Assembly: GCA_013399695.1 (NCBI GenBank)
Contig: VXAU01003994.1
Coordinates: 726,116-790,115 of the forward strand
DNA length: 64,000 nucleotides
Source: Formicarius rufipectus
Lineage: Eukaryota > Chordata > Aves > Passeriformes > Formicariidae
Direction: 5' to 3'
Made by a program: the position numbers and the translations under genes. The notes under the pieces were generated by a model that did no database searches, was not told the origin of the DNA, and was given only the letters and a program-made list of their open reading frames with translations. How positions within the stretch are numbered: position 1 is the first letter of the stretch; every line of letters starts with the position of its first letter. Positions 22,901 to 35,300 of this stretch are shown here, piece by piece.

Positions 22901-24364
22901 CTAACTAGGTGTTCTGTGAGTGATTCTCCTAAATTTGCTGCAAGGGGGACTTGGAATATTAGACAGTAGCTCTTTTTTCTAATTCAGTATTCATGAGAGA
23001 AGCCCCAAAGGCATCCTTTTGTGGGCTACAGATACCACACTACTTTGCATCCATTGCACTGACAAAGCTAATTTTCTGTCACCATTTGGCATCAGCACAG
23101 CTCTGCAAGAGAGGCAGGACAGAGTTGTAGGAAGTCAGAGGGGTTCGTAAAACACAAAACTTGACTCCTGCACCTCAACTAAGCCAGGGAGCTGGAGGTC
23201 CAGGGACAGGTAGTGTACTACAGGTGTGAAAGCTTAAAATGGGACATGGTCATGCCCTTAACTCCTCTGTTTCCTTTTAGCTTCTACCAGGCCAGACTGC
23301 TAAAACACTAGATTAAATTTCTAAGCTGGTGCAGCAGCTTGGCCTGAATAGCTCACCCTATTTCTGTTCCATCCATCTTCTATCACTCGCATCATTTCAC
23401 CTGCTTTTTTCCCCTAACACGTCTTAGACATGACATTTCCTAAACTGCATAACCAAGAATGTTTGAAGGGGCTCCACCACTGCTTAATTTAGAAGCAGTC
23501 ATTACTTTATTTTTCTTTAACTGATGTCAACCTCTGGATCATAATTTCTGTGTTCATTGCTAATACCTCCACTGTCACTAGTGGCATAGAAAGTCTGGGG
23601 TCATATCTGGGCTAGAGCTCAGTGAAGGCCTAGTACAGGATCTGAGCTATAGGAACATGGTTTAGTTGAAGGCTTTAATGCTTCTCCTGGCTTCATTAAG
23701 CAACTTATCAATGGCAGGAATGGCGTCAGGGCCTCTCTGCTCTTACCCCCCTTCCTCCTCACTGCTTCACTCCCTTGCCATTGTCTTCCCATGGTTGCTG
23801 GTCTCTTCCCAGAAGCATCCCAGTAACGACCCACTTTCTTCCCCAAAGGATCTGCTCGGTGGGTGTGCTCCCACTGATTTGTAAGCAGTTTTTAATTCAC
23901 CCGGAGGATGTGGGTTGTATTTGGAGGGAGGCACAAAGCTGAAGAGCCATGCAGGCGACTGGCTTAGAACATGTCCACTTGCAGATGCCGGGGCAGCCTC
24001 TGCAGCGCTTGCCTGCAGCCAGGGCAGGGTGAGATGCAGCCTGCCCACAGCATCACCAGCAAGACAAGCTCCCTGCCGTGTGACAGGACCACATGGCTTG
24101 GCACAGGCTGCTCCAGGTAATGTGTCTGTGGAAGGGCACAGCACAAATTCTGGGCTGCTCTGGCAGATGGCAAATGGAAATGCGTCCAAAGGGAAGAGCC
24201 ATCCTGATAAATCAACACACCAGAGGCTTCAGAAAGGACAGTACTTGTACCATGTGGAGTATGGATAGCTGTTAGGAAGGGATTTCAGTCTTAAATCTGC
24301 TGTGTTCCTCAGGATATGCTGCTAGGAATCCTTTCAGTTATTTGATTTTTTAATTTAAAAGTAC

Positions 24365-24590
24365 CTACATGGGAAATTTAATTTAAACATGAGAAAACAC
24401 TTTATTGCAGTGAGGGTGGCTGAACATGGGAACAGCTTGCCTGCAGAGGTTGTGGAGTCTCCACCCTTGAAGATACTCAAACCCCAACTGGACATGGTCC
24501 TGGGCAGCCAGATTTCAGTGACCCCGGTCAAGGACAAGGGAGCTGGACCAGACCACCTCCAGGAGCCTCTTCCAACTAACACAACCTGGG
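24365..24590 (+). mobile_element. CR1 retrotransposon 3' end
   Basis: Reads in CR1 order: AATTTAATTTAAACATGAGA, GTGAGGGTGGCTGAACATGG, GAGGTTGTGGAGTCTCC, then GGACCAGACCACCTCCAGGA and CTCTTCCAACT. Diverged and 5'-truncated, the usual state of avian CR1 copies. Confidence 0.88.
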
Positions 24591-26818
24591 TTTTTGCCTA
24601 AAATCCCAAAGAGCACTTCTGGACAAAGTGAAATTATGGTTGAAGGAAATTAAGATCCACCTGCTTACCCTTGCCCTGGTAGAGCCCAGGAGTGCTCACA
24701 CCATCCCCAACCACCAGTTGACTTCCAGCTGTGCATTTCTTTCTGTCCCTATAAGGTTTACATGCGCAACTCTTACCACTGTCACCACCCAGACCCTGGG
24801 GATAAGTCCCCTCTCCCATGCATCAGAGACAGAGGGACTTCAGGCAGAAGCCAAGCACATGCCCCGACACAAGGACACAGGTACAGGGAAGCTCTGCCCT
24901 GCCAAGACTAATTGATGAAACCTTGCCAAGTCGCACTAGGGAGGGAGGATTATCAGCCCTGCAGACAGCATGAATTAAAACTCAGACTTAATTAACTTTG
25001 AATGTACCTGGAAGAGATTTAGAATGCAGGAAAAGCATCGTAGGAGAGGAAATAGGAGGTCTTTCAGGCACGGCAAAACCCTAAAGGACTATTCAAGCTA
25101 CCGGGCAACATTTCTCACACAATTTGGCGAAGTTAAGACAACACCCAAGATGTCTCACTGCTATCATTTAGGCTAACACTTGGGTCATAAAATGCAGTTT
25201 TGCTGAAGCAGACACACATCCTCAGTGGTCAACAATGCTGTGACTCTGGAGCTGTTTGAGAGGCATTATGGACACAAGCATTAGACACAAGCATCCACTG
25301 CAGGAATCAAGAGACCTCAGCTTGGAGGAAAATACTGCAAATTTGTTGCCTTAATGCCACCTTCCTCTTAATTGCTGTACAGGCCCCAGAAATGTTACCT
25401 TCCCCAAGACCCTCCTGAAGCAGCACACTCTCACCCAAAGCCAGTGCTTTGCACCCTCAGCTGTGCACCGAACCATGCAGAGGGTCAAAGTCAGTCCATG
25501 CATGCCCTGTAGCAGTTAATGAGGGAAACACTGCCTTAACTTCTTCAGGAAGAGACAAAGGATTTGAGGTCTCTGCTGCTGGCAGCCATTCTCACTTGGC
25601 TATGAGTTGTTACAGGATGGGTTGATCCCAGTCGTGACAGTATTTTCACATGTAGCTGAAGTGACACCATTTTCTGGAGATTGACAAGTAGATGTCCAGA
25701 CTGTGAATCCTGCATCAGATTTCAGCCTCCTTTCTCTCTTTTTTCAGCAGAAAGACTACCCAAGTCTGGTGTGAAGCTGCTCTGGAGTGGTTGCTGCGTG
25801 GTTAAGATACACTGAACTGAGTGCCAGGTGAAGGGTTTGTCTGTCTCACGAACTGCTACGGTTCAGCTGTGTCCTGTATAAGACCACCACCTTTGCTGAA
25901 AGAGGAGCACCCTCAGCAACTCAGGGCCAGTTGGCCTCCCAGAGGTGGTGAGCATCTTGGCACACTGAGCTTTTGTCAGGCAGTACCAGCTCAGGGCAGG
26001 TAGCTGCAGCAGCCAGAAGCTACACTGCTGGCCATGACTTGGTAGCCACGCCTCTTGAGGCGTTTTGTGCAACTCTCAGCCAAGACCTTGGGAACCCCCC
26101 AGGCTGTGGCCACCCAACTTTGCACAAAATAAATACCAAATGTTTTCCTCAGCCAAGTATGCTATGATCTAATTCAATCCCCACCCAAGAGGCAGAGCAG
26201 AAGAGCCTGCACTTCAGCTGGCAGCAGGTGGGACAATGGTAGGGGAGACATGGAAGGATGCAAAAGCACAGAGTTAGTAACGGGCCAGAGAGGGACCAGT
26301 GCATGAAGGAACAGAAATTACAAGGGAAAGTCGGAAGCAGATCAGTTGCTTTCTAGGCACTCTTGCACGAGGAAACTTGAGCAAATTTTCAAACTGTAAG
26401 CACTGGAGGTGTAACCACCCACCTGCCACTTCCCCTCATCCTCCATTCCTGCACCCCTCCACCGGTGGATATTTAGTCCTCGATAAAGCTGAGTATCTAA
26501 ACAACAGCTTACACCACCGTAATGAACAGCAACAAAAAGCCTCCCATCCAACATACACATCCTTTGACTATTCCAAGTAAAATCACTTTTGTTTGTGCCG
26601 CACAACATCCCCCACCTGCAAAGGGCCATGTGTGTCTCTGTTACTCTCAGTCATCTCTGGGACGTGCAGAACATGCTTCTCTGCTCTGAGGCATGTCCTT
26701 GTCCCAGACAGGACACTGAGGGGCCCCACTCACTCTGCCTTCCAGCCAGCCCTGTGAGCAGGAGCCTGAAGCATGTCTGCATCCCGCTCCCGGGTCACAG
26801 CCCGGCCGCGGGTGTCAC

Positions 26819-26838
26819 CCCCCCCCCCCCCCCCCCCN
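26819..26838. repeat. Poly(C) run with one unresolved base
   Basis: About nineteen C followed by N at 26838. Homopolymer length is likely uncertain in the assembly. Confidence 0.85.
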
Positions 26839-29800
26839 CTCCTGGGTTTGTATAAGCCTCTGCTTTACCGTAAAGTACGTGCCCTCCCTCCTCCTGTCAT
26901 TGCATAATGTTGCATGGTTGCAAAGTCGCAGGAACTCTCAGCTGCATACAGTAGTTTCCTACCGCGCTGTTTTAAATAAAGGGTTTTAAAAAAAAAAAAA
27001 AATCAAAGCTAAAATGTTCTCATAGTGCAGGTGGGAAAAAAATAGTAAGTTTAGAAACTGCTACCTGCACACATTCAAGAGTTCTTCTAGATTTAACAAG
27101 TATTTGGTACCAAAGTGTGTTAACTTACAGTTTCTGCTTGTTCATTAGAAGATGACTGTGCGGAACACGTGCCCAGCACCACGTTACATACTATTATGTT
27201 GTGGCTGGGGAAGTTAAGGGAAAATAAATATGCCTAATGTGACAGCTCAAGCCTTGCTCTTTGCTATCAGGAACACCATCAACCGCACTCTCATCTCAGA
27301 AAACAGATTGTTATTACCCATGGCCCTTTGGCAAACAGTAGTAGCGTCCACAATCACATCGTACCTGAAGAAATATATCCTCCTTGATGTCCAAAGGTGT
27401 TGCCAATTGCTCAAATTAAAACAGTTCTTCTGAAGGATCTTTCAGTTCTGGTTACACATAGTACAGCACTCACAACAACTAAGGCTGCACTTTCCAAGTG
27501 TAGGAGTGGTGGTGTTTAGTTTGTTGCTCTAGTGGTTGGTTAGGGTTTTTTTTATTCTTTGTGCTTTTTAGGACTGTCACCATGTCTTCTGCTATAATGC
27601 AACCTTAAATAACAGATTTATAAAGCTTGCTTACATAGTGTAAGCAAGATGCATTTACAACCAAACTGACTTGCTTTAAGATAATTTTTAATATTTTTTT
27701 TCCTTCACTTTTTGGTTGACCCTTGCTTTCTTTAGGTAGTGAAATACCAGCTCACAATCCAACAGAATACTCAGGTATTGGGCTTTTGTGAGTATTCTTT
27801 CTCCCCACACTTCATATTCCTACTGAAGCAGACACCTATACCATATTTTCACTTTTCATGTCCCATATTCCTTGTACCCACTCCACACATTTTATGTCTC
27901 ATGACTCTTCCCATCCTACTTTACCAGTTCTATTCAACTCATTACTTCCTCCATGTCCTGCTAAGTACTTGAGTCTATCCCCAATGGCTTGGTTAATTTG
28001 CATCTTATCTGTCCCTTTTACTCTTAGAGCCAACTCATTTGAGAGCTATGGGCCTTTTTTTTTTTCTTATTTCAGGAAAGGGATAAATGTGCTGTATATT
28101 CACTCAACTGCAAAGCTGTTGAGAAAAGCTAGATGGAACTCAGTGTAAGTAAAAAATCAAGAGAGTAAATTCTCTGAAACGCCTTATGTCTAGTAGGACA
28201 TACGACCTTGAAACCTGCTTCTGCCAGCTGCTATCGAACTCCAACAGACAGGGTCAAGCAACTCTGATTCAGCAGATATTCCAGAGGGAAGGTGGCTCCT
28301 CCACAAACAGGCTTAGATGCATTTTCAGTAATTGCTTACATTTGAGTTTTACTTTAAATCGGAAAAAAACTCAACGTGATGGAGATGCAGAGATCCAAAC
28401 CTCTATCTCACTCCCCTAAAAAAGCAGAAGAGATCCAAATCCAGCTAAGACTCATGAATTTCTTCAAAGTCTTTGCTGCTCAGTACTCATGAATTCCCAC
28501 TAGGTATTTGCACGTGCATGCAGCTATCTGCATGCCTGCAGGCAAGATACACATGCCAGATCCCTGGCGTTTTGAGACTGAGTTTGCTGTTGTCACTTGA
28601 CATTCTCTTTTTCGAAGCATTCGAAATGCACACAAATGGTACTTTTCAGTCTGTACCAATTGGTATGTCAGAGATGTGATCCTTCCACTCCTGACCTTAA
28701 AGGGGTCAGCACGACCAGATATTTTGCATATGATACAAGTTGTCAGGTAGCTCACCCTGATTTGCAAGCGTCTTTTTTGAGAAAAGCCCAAGAGTTTATA
28801 TTTACCTGGTGCAGTGTTTGACTCTACAAAACAATCCCCCTGCACACTGTACTCAACAATGTGATAATCAAAAAAACCAAAACAACCCAGGTTTATACAG
28901 GAGGGTTACAAGGGCTAGAAAGGCTTCTTCCTTGTCCAGTGTAAAACAGAGATGGGGGAGAGGCTACTTTTAAGAGAACAAGTTATACAGCACTGAAGCA
29001 TGGAAAAAGCTTCAAAGCACTTTGGGATCAGCTCACTGCTGCTGCACTTAGGTTTCATCCTAACACACTGACAAGAACAATCACCTGAGCAGAACTAAGC
29101 ACAACTGGTACCCAAGTGCTGTGAAAGGTGCACTAAGGCTGGAGACTCGCTTGAGATCCAGGTAACTCTTCCTGAAGTAGCAGAAGACAGACAAGCAGAC
29201 AATGCAGGGGGGCTTGACATGAGTTATCAGTGGCAGAAGCCAAACGCTTCCTGGATTACCACATTGTCATTACAAACCTCATCAAAATGTGGAGGGAAAT
29301 TGTGTGCTGTCTCACAGGTTAGCATCTGTAGACTACCATTCTTCTGTCATCTTTGAAGGGCACATAATCCATTACGAGCCATGTGAAACTGAGCAGTTCC
29401 CATCAAACCTTACAAATCCTGTTTTAAGAGGGCTTTTGTTTTGCACCTCACATACCAGTCAAAAGTGGTGAAAAAACTAAAGCTGACTATGTCCATCATC
29501 ACTCTTCAGAAAGCTTAAGTACGGTCCTGTTTCTGAGGGAGGAAATCATCAGGAAAATGATCACCACACCCAGCTAACGGTAGGCAGTCTAAAGAAAAAA
29601 ACAAACCAGATCCTTCTCCAGAGCAGAAATAGCTCTGATTAAAAAAAAAAAAAAAAAAGCCCACAACAACCAAAGACTTAAACCAAAAAACTCCCAAACA
29701 AAACACCTCCCACAACCAAAATTCCACATACTCCCTTTATCAGCGGGCATTTATAAATTTGTTGCTACAGAGTAGTTTTAAAAATTACAAATATTACAAA

Positions 29801-30019
29801 TAACCACATAGCTTTCAAAAACCTTTATACATCATCTTTTTTAATTAGATTAGCTTTACAAGCAACTTGAGAGCTCTTTCATAATGAACACTGCTTTTGA
29901 AATTACACAACTTTATAGGCAACCTGTAAATGAATCCTGAATTTCTTCGTCTGCTATAGATAAAGGTCTCATATTTCACAGCCAGCTAACATCATGAATA
30001 AAAAGAGCATTATGAAGCT

Positions 30020-30025
30020 TTATTT
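30020..30025 (-). terminator. EGLN1: Candidate EGLN1 poly(A) signal
   Basis: AATAAA on the minus strand (TTTATT on plus). Chosen only for its distance from the stop; the proximal hexamers at 31070 or 32178 could also be used. Confidence 0.4.
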
Positions 30026-31859
30026 TTAACCAGGACTAGACACATACAGATCATAAGACAGTTTAAAAAATAGTTTTAAAACAAGGACCTGCTTGGTGAT
30101 GCTAAAGACTGAATATTCAACCGACATGAAATGAACAGTTTTTGAAGGACATGGAAGAAATGGCTGACCTGATTTGTTGACCCTGTTGTAATGACTTACA
30201 TGGAGTGAAAAATTAAGCACTTTTAAAACCTGTCTGGCAAGCACAAACCTACAGTGTGATTAGAATTTGATACGCTGTTTAACTGCAGCAATCTGAATTA
30301 CAGAGGGACTGAAATGAGTTTAAAGGCTTATGCTTACATTTCTAAAACAAAAACAAACAAATCTCTGTTAAAGTAGTACTAAAGATGAAGTAGAAGAGGT
30401 GACTTTTTTGCTTGTTTCATTAGTAGCCTAAATGCACTGCAGACCAGACAGTAATGAAGATTTGCACTCCTTGGCCAGGTTGGCAGAGGCACTTACAGTA
30501 AAGTTATCCTGTCTGTTTTTCTGGGAAGAAAAGAGGAAAAAGGAAGAGAACTGTACAGGGCAAGAACTTAGTAAAAAAAGGAAAAGTGAAATCAAAACAA
30601 AACTGGGACTTCTGTTGGTTCTCCTAAATAATATACCAATACTGATTTTTTCCCCTTTCTGTCAGTTTGTTATTAAACAATTAGCTTTTTCATGTTTTAC
30701 ATGAACAATAGTAATGTTTTTAATAAAAAATTACTGAGCTTTCCATAGAAAAGGTCTCTAATTGAATACAAACTATACAGATGCTAAAATTGTCACAAGT
30801 TGTAATATATACAGAAATATTTCTGTACACTCACATTGTTTTGGCTGAGTAAGGAAATAAGGGATAGATAGAAAATTGCAGCGGGTAACGTGATCAACCC
30901 TCAAAACTTCTGTAAATACGAATGCTGTGTTTGATAAGTTTGCTTTTGTTTTCTCAAGCTTTTAAAGCTCAGAAAAAATAAAGGAAAGGAGAAGAAAAAA
31001 AAAAAAAATCAGTGTCCAAAACATCCATTTCTTAAAAGTAAGAATATCAAAAGTTTCTGCACATCTCTCTTTTATTCTACGATCCCCCTCTCCTTGATAA
31101 GATGTAGAAGAAAGTAAATGCTTTCTTACTAAATATATACCTCAGTATTGATCAAAGGGCAGTGCCTTTTTGGGGAAGTCTTTCAGCACAATGAAAACTT
31201 AAGGATGTATTGCACAAGGAGCCTACAGAGTGATGCACTTCAGCTTCAGTGTGCTGACCATCTCCTTGATACTATATAATAGATCAAGGTGTCAACTTAC
31301 AGACCTCACAGGACACCAACATTTTAAAAGGAAATTAAAAGAAGTGTATTTTAGATATTCCATTAACTTATATACAAAGGAAAGAGGGGTAGCAAGTATT
31401 TTTTAGAAAAGGGAGAAAACTCAAAAACTTCTGTCAAGTAAGGAGGTTCTGGGTACCTCTAATAGCCTAGGAAAGCCCTTTNCACAAAACCACAAACTGA
31501 ATGTTCCTAATAGTGAGATACTGATTTGCTTCTGTTAATAAGGTTCAAGAGAACATAGTCAAAAAACCAATACAGCAGCAATCTTTAAAAGTTATGATTA
31601 GTGTGAGATATGATATAAAACAATCAGGTTTTTAGCTGGTAATTAAAGTGCTCCTTTTCTGACTTAAGATGTAAAGAAAATTAAAGTGATTATCAGTTAC
31701 TGGCAACCCTTACATTAAATTAGGTTTTTCATGGCAGAGGAGAACAGTATGAACAGTTTTATAAAAATAGATCCATGTTATTTTGGAGAATACTGCAATC
31801 TTTTTTCCATTTTTTTTTCTCTTTTTCTTTTTTTTTTTTTTTTTTTTTAAGACTTAATT

Positions 31860-31948
31860 NNNNNNNNNNNNNNNNNNNNNNNNNNNNNNNNNNNNNNNNN
31901 NNNNNNNNNNNNNNNNNNNNNNNNNNNNNNNNNNNNNNNNNNNNNNNN
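31860..31948. other. Assembly gap (89 N) in the EGLN1 3' UTR
   Basis: The gap is preceded by a T22 run and AAGACTTAATT and followed by A6. Homopolymers of opposite type on the two sides suggest a hard-to-sequence fold-back. Confidence 0.99.
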
Positions 31949-32296
31949 AAAAAAGGGAGAGATGAAATGGATTCAGCTGGATGACAGGTCTGGCAAAATA
32001 TAAGAATGGACAAATTCTATGTAGGGCACTTATGTCCAGATGCATATGCTGTTTCTTACTGATTGCTTATCTTCTTCACATAAGCAGTCACAGGCCTGGA
32101 GTCACAATCACATAGTACAATGCTTCAGCAGTCAAAGAACCTTCTATTTGATGCAACATTGAAACACTGTTTGCTTCTTTATTAAGATGTTGGTTCGTTC
32201 TTGATTTTCCTTTATCTTGTATTCACATTCAAAAGTTAATAGATAGCATCAAGATTTTTCAGGGAGAATAGCAAGGGGAGTTGCTAAATCAAAGGC

Positions 32297-32361
32297 TTAT
32301 AAAACGTCTTTCCCAACTGAGTCAGAAGGTTTATTAAGTTCAACCCTCACACCTTTTTCAC
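32297..32361 (-). CDS. EGLN1: EGLN1 exon 5 (C-terminus)
   Basis: Acceptor TTTCTGCAG. Encodes GEKGVRVELNKPSDSVGKDV plus a final Leu and TAA at 32297-32299. The glycine codon is completed across the splice. Confidence 0.93.
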
Positions 32362-35300
32362 CTGCAGAAATATGAAAGGGAAACTAGTATTATTTTTCAG
32401 CATTTGTCAAAGTACAGTCTTTACAATATTACTGTCCAGATTAGTTTTAAGAGAGTACTTTGAAGACAGTCTAGTACACACAATCTAGCAAGATAGGTAT
32501 CTTTGTATACATTCTCTGTATTCTCTGCTGTGTAAAGTTAACAAGCCATGGTTACTTGTCATCTCTGGAAGTGGACATGTATTTGGCTGCTCAGAGAGAA
32601 AACCTGATACTTCACATCATATATGCAGTTCTGAAGCTCATCATCTCAGTCCTATAAAGGTAAGCTTTAAGAACCGACAATTAAGAACCTGAGGATACTG
32701 TCCATTATTCTGTATCAGATTATTCAGTTTCTTGGCATTTAACTTGGTGAAAAAAATCTCTGAGGAATTTTTAAAACACACCATTTCATTTGACTTGCTG
32801 CTAAAAAATAAACTGACTGAAACCACCAACCAATTCACATCTCTTCTGTCCTTTCTTCTAAGAATTGACTTATTCAGGTTGCCCCAAATAAAGTTTGACT
32901 ATACAAACAGTAACAGACACAATATTCCACACACAAGAAAAGCTCACAGATATTCTGCATGGCTTTAGTTAGACTGACACTTCTAAAAAAATTAATAATT
33001 TTCTATTTTATTATTCTATAATTTTGTATATTATTGTCAGTAGAAAATAAAAAGCAACTTGCACAACTGTTGCCGCAGAGACAGAACAAAGAATGCAATT
33101 TTAATGAAATTAAATGAAATCAAAACCACAACAACATGGTCATATAAACCAATTACGGAGCAAACCCATTTTGAAGGAGGAATTTCTTCACAGAAAGGGA
33201 GTTAAAAAATGGAATGGACTGCCCAGGAAGGTGGTGGAGTCATCATCCCTAGAGTATTTGAGTAAAGACTGTCTGTGGCACCTAATGCCATTTTCTAATT
33301 GATCTGGTGGTGTTACGTCAAAGGTTAGACTTGATGATCTCACAGGTCCTTTCCAACCTAATTGATTCGCTGATTCGGTGAAATTTAAATAACCTAGCCT
33401 TCCTTAAGTGCCAGCAGTTCAAAAGTGTAGGGGAGGGCACCTTCCCTTCAGGCACAAGCCCATCCAAACCGCTTTCTTGCACTCTCTCTGAAAGGGCAAC
33501 AGCTGAAGCTGTGCAGAGGTAACAAAACAGCTCTGATCCCGGAAAGTCAGTTCCAGGAGCTACACAGTCACACACTTGTGACATGAAGGCCAGCTGAGAG
33601 ACAAAAAAGCTTCTGAGGAGACCAGGCGGGCGTTATCTGGAATTCCTGACTGCTTGCAAAGTCACCATGCCTTACAAGGCATGTGACATAGAGAATAGGA
33701 CATCCTACCTGGCCAGAGCTGATGGACCCCCTTCACAAGCCAGGCAGAAGCTGCACTGCTCTTACAACTTGCAAAATACAGTCACCAGGTGCACCAAGGG
33801 GGACTGAACCGAACTGCAGCTTTTGCAGCTGCTACATAGTTCTGCTGCTACTTAGGAGCTTCAGACACCTAACAGCACTGCATGGAGATCTCATTTGCAA
33901 ACGACTGGCACGTCTTCAACATCACTGATTTCAGAGCTCTTGACAAAACCCTGCATGTGTGCACTTGCGGTAAACCTAATTTTGGTTTATTTTTAAACTA
34001 CAGTAACAAACACAGAATTGTGATGGCAATTACAAGCATAGCAGAAGTCCTAGGCCATTTCAGCTTATAATGCTAATTTGAACAGGAAAATTAGATCAAC
34101 TTCCTGTTGAGGGAGAAGCTAGAAAACGAAAACAGATGCTAGATATGTGAAACTGGAAATTGAGGAAGTAAGTCCGTTCTTTGATTCCAGATTTTAACTG
34201 TAGACTTTTGTTTTTCCCAATATAAAAATCCTAGTCAAGTGAAGTTGTAGTCACTTGTTGAATCACTATATCCAATCAAAACTATTTCCAAGGCTCTCAG
34301 TTCTGCAGTACCCTCTGCACCTACTAGGGAGACAAGACTAGGGGGAAGCTGTATCCCCCATGTAAAAATACGGAGCAGTCTCAAGTCTCACGAGAGGTGT
34401 GAGCAGAGAGGCACTGACCTGGATTTCCCCAATCACTGCCCAGGAGTTCAATCCCTGGGTCACTTTCCTTGTAAAACCCGACTCCTGAGTTATGCTGAGT
34501 TCTCCCTCCTTTCCTTGCACAGGGCGGGCTAAGGAGATGAGGCCAGACTACTTAGCTGTTCTTTCACCAAGAAAAAACAAACAACAGAGAAGATATTAAC
34601 AAGAGATTACCTGTTAGATATTTTACTTTAGCTCGTGCTCTTTCATCTGCATCAAAATACCACACTGTTATTGCGTACCTGGAGAAATGGAAGGAAAAAG
34701 AACAGTGAACCACTTGACATGAAACACAACCTACATGAGATGATACTTCTGCAGTCTGACACAAAGTTTTCACAAAGCAAGTGGCTGTTCTAAGTTTTCC
34801 TTCTATTAGTAAGTATTGTCTGAACAGTGATTGAAAGGGTGACACTGATGCTCTAAGTATACACTTCTTTTTCCTAATGAGTTGCTATTACAGCTCGTGC
34901 CCAGAACATGTAATAGAGTCTCTGCCTGTGGCCTCATCCTTGTATTAGGTCAAGTCTATGACTGAGCCACATCGCAAGAATATCTTTTTTTGGACATTTG
35001 GCATACGAAACAATTAACTACCCCTTCTTACACAGCTCCTCTGTTTTCCACTGCCTGTACAGGATTTAAATACAAAATACTACCTATTGAGAAAAGACTT
35101 TAAGGAGCTTTAGTAAATGGCATTTCACCCTCTCACTCTGCTGGGAGCACAAAGCGGGAGGGGAGAGTGGTACAGCTTTTTGAAAGGCTGCAAGAGGATG
35201 CAACAAAGGCAGCTTCAAGTTACTTCTTGCAAAGATACTTGTGTTATCTCACAGCTCCAGTCAACGTTCAGTCCTCTGGCCATCCAAATGTGTTAGAACA

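Larger units (their letters stand above)
19906..30019. other. Intergenic between convergent SPRTN and EGLN1
   Basis: About 10 kb between two 3' ends. Apart from the CR1 tail at 24365, a poly(C) run and A-rich tracts (for example 29641-29658), I see no gene. Open frames up to about 140 codons show no family resemblance or splice-supported structure. The stretch 22540-22850 is more GC-balanced than its surroundings but matches nothing I recognise. Confidence 0.6.
30020..32296 (-). other. EGLN1: EGLN1 3' UTR (candidate extent)
   Basis: Runs from the EGLN1 stop toward lower coordinates, AT-rich. Minus-strand AATAAA hexamers occur at 32178-32183, 31070-31075 and 30020-30025. The last gives a UTR of about 2.3 kb, in keeping with the long UTR of mammalian EGLN1. 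It contains an 89-base gap and one isolated N at 31482. Confidence 0.55.

Noticed and set aside
28480..28845. 121-codon minus-strand frame between SPRTN and EGLN1
   Set aside because: No recognisable domain or neighbouring exon; probably chance.
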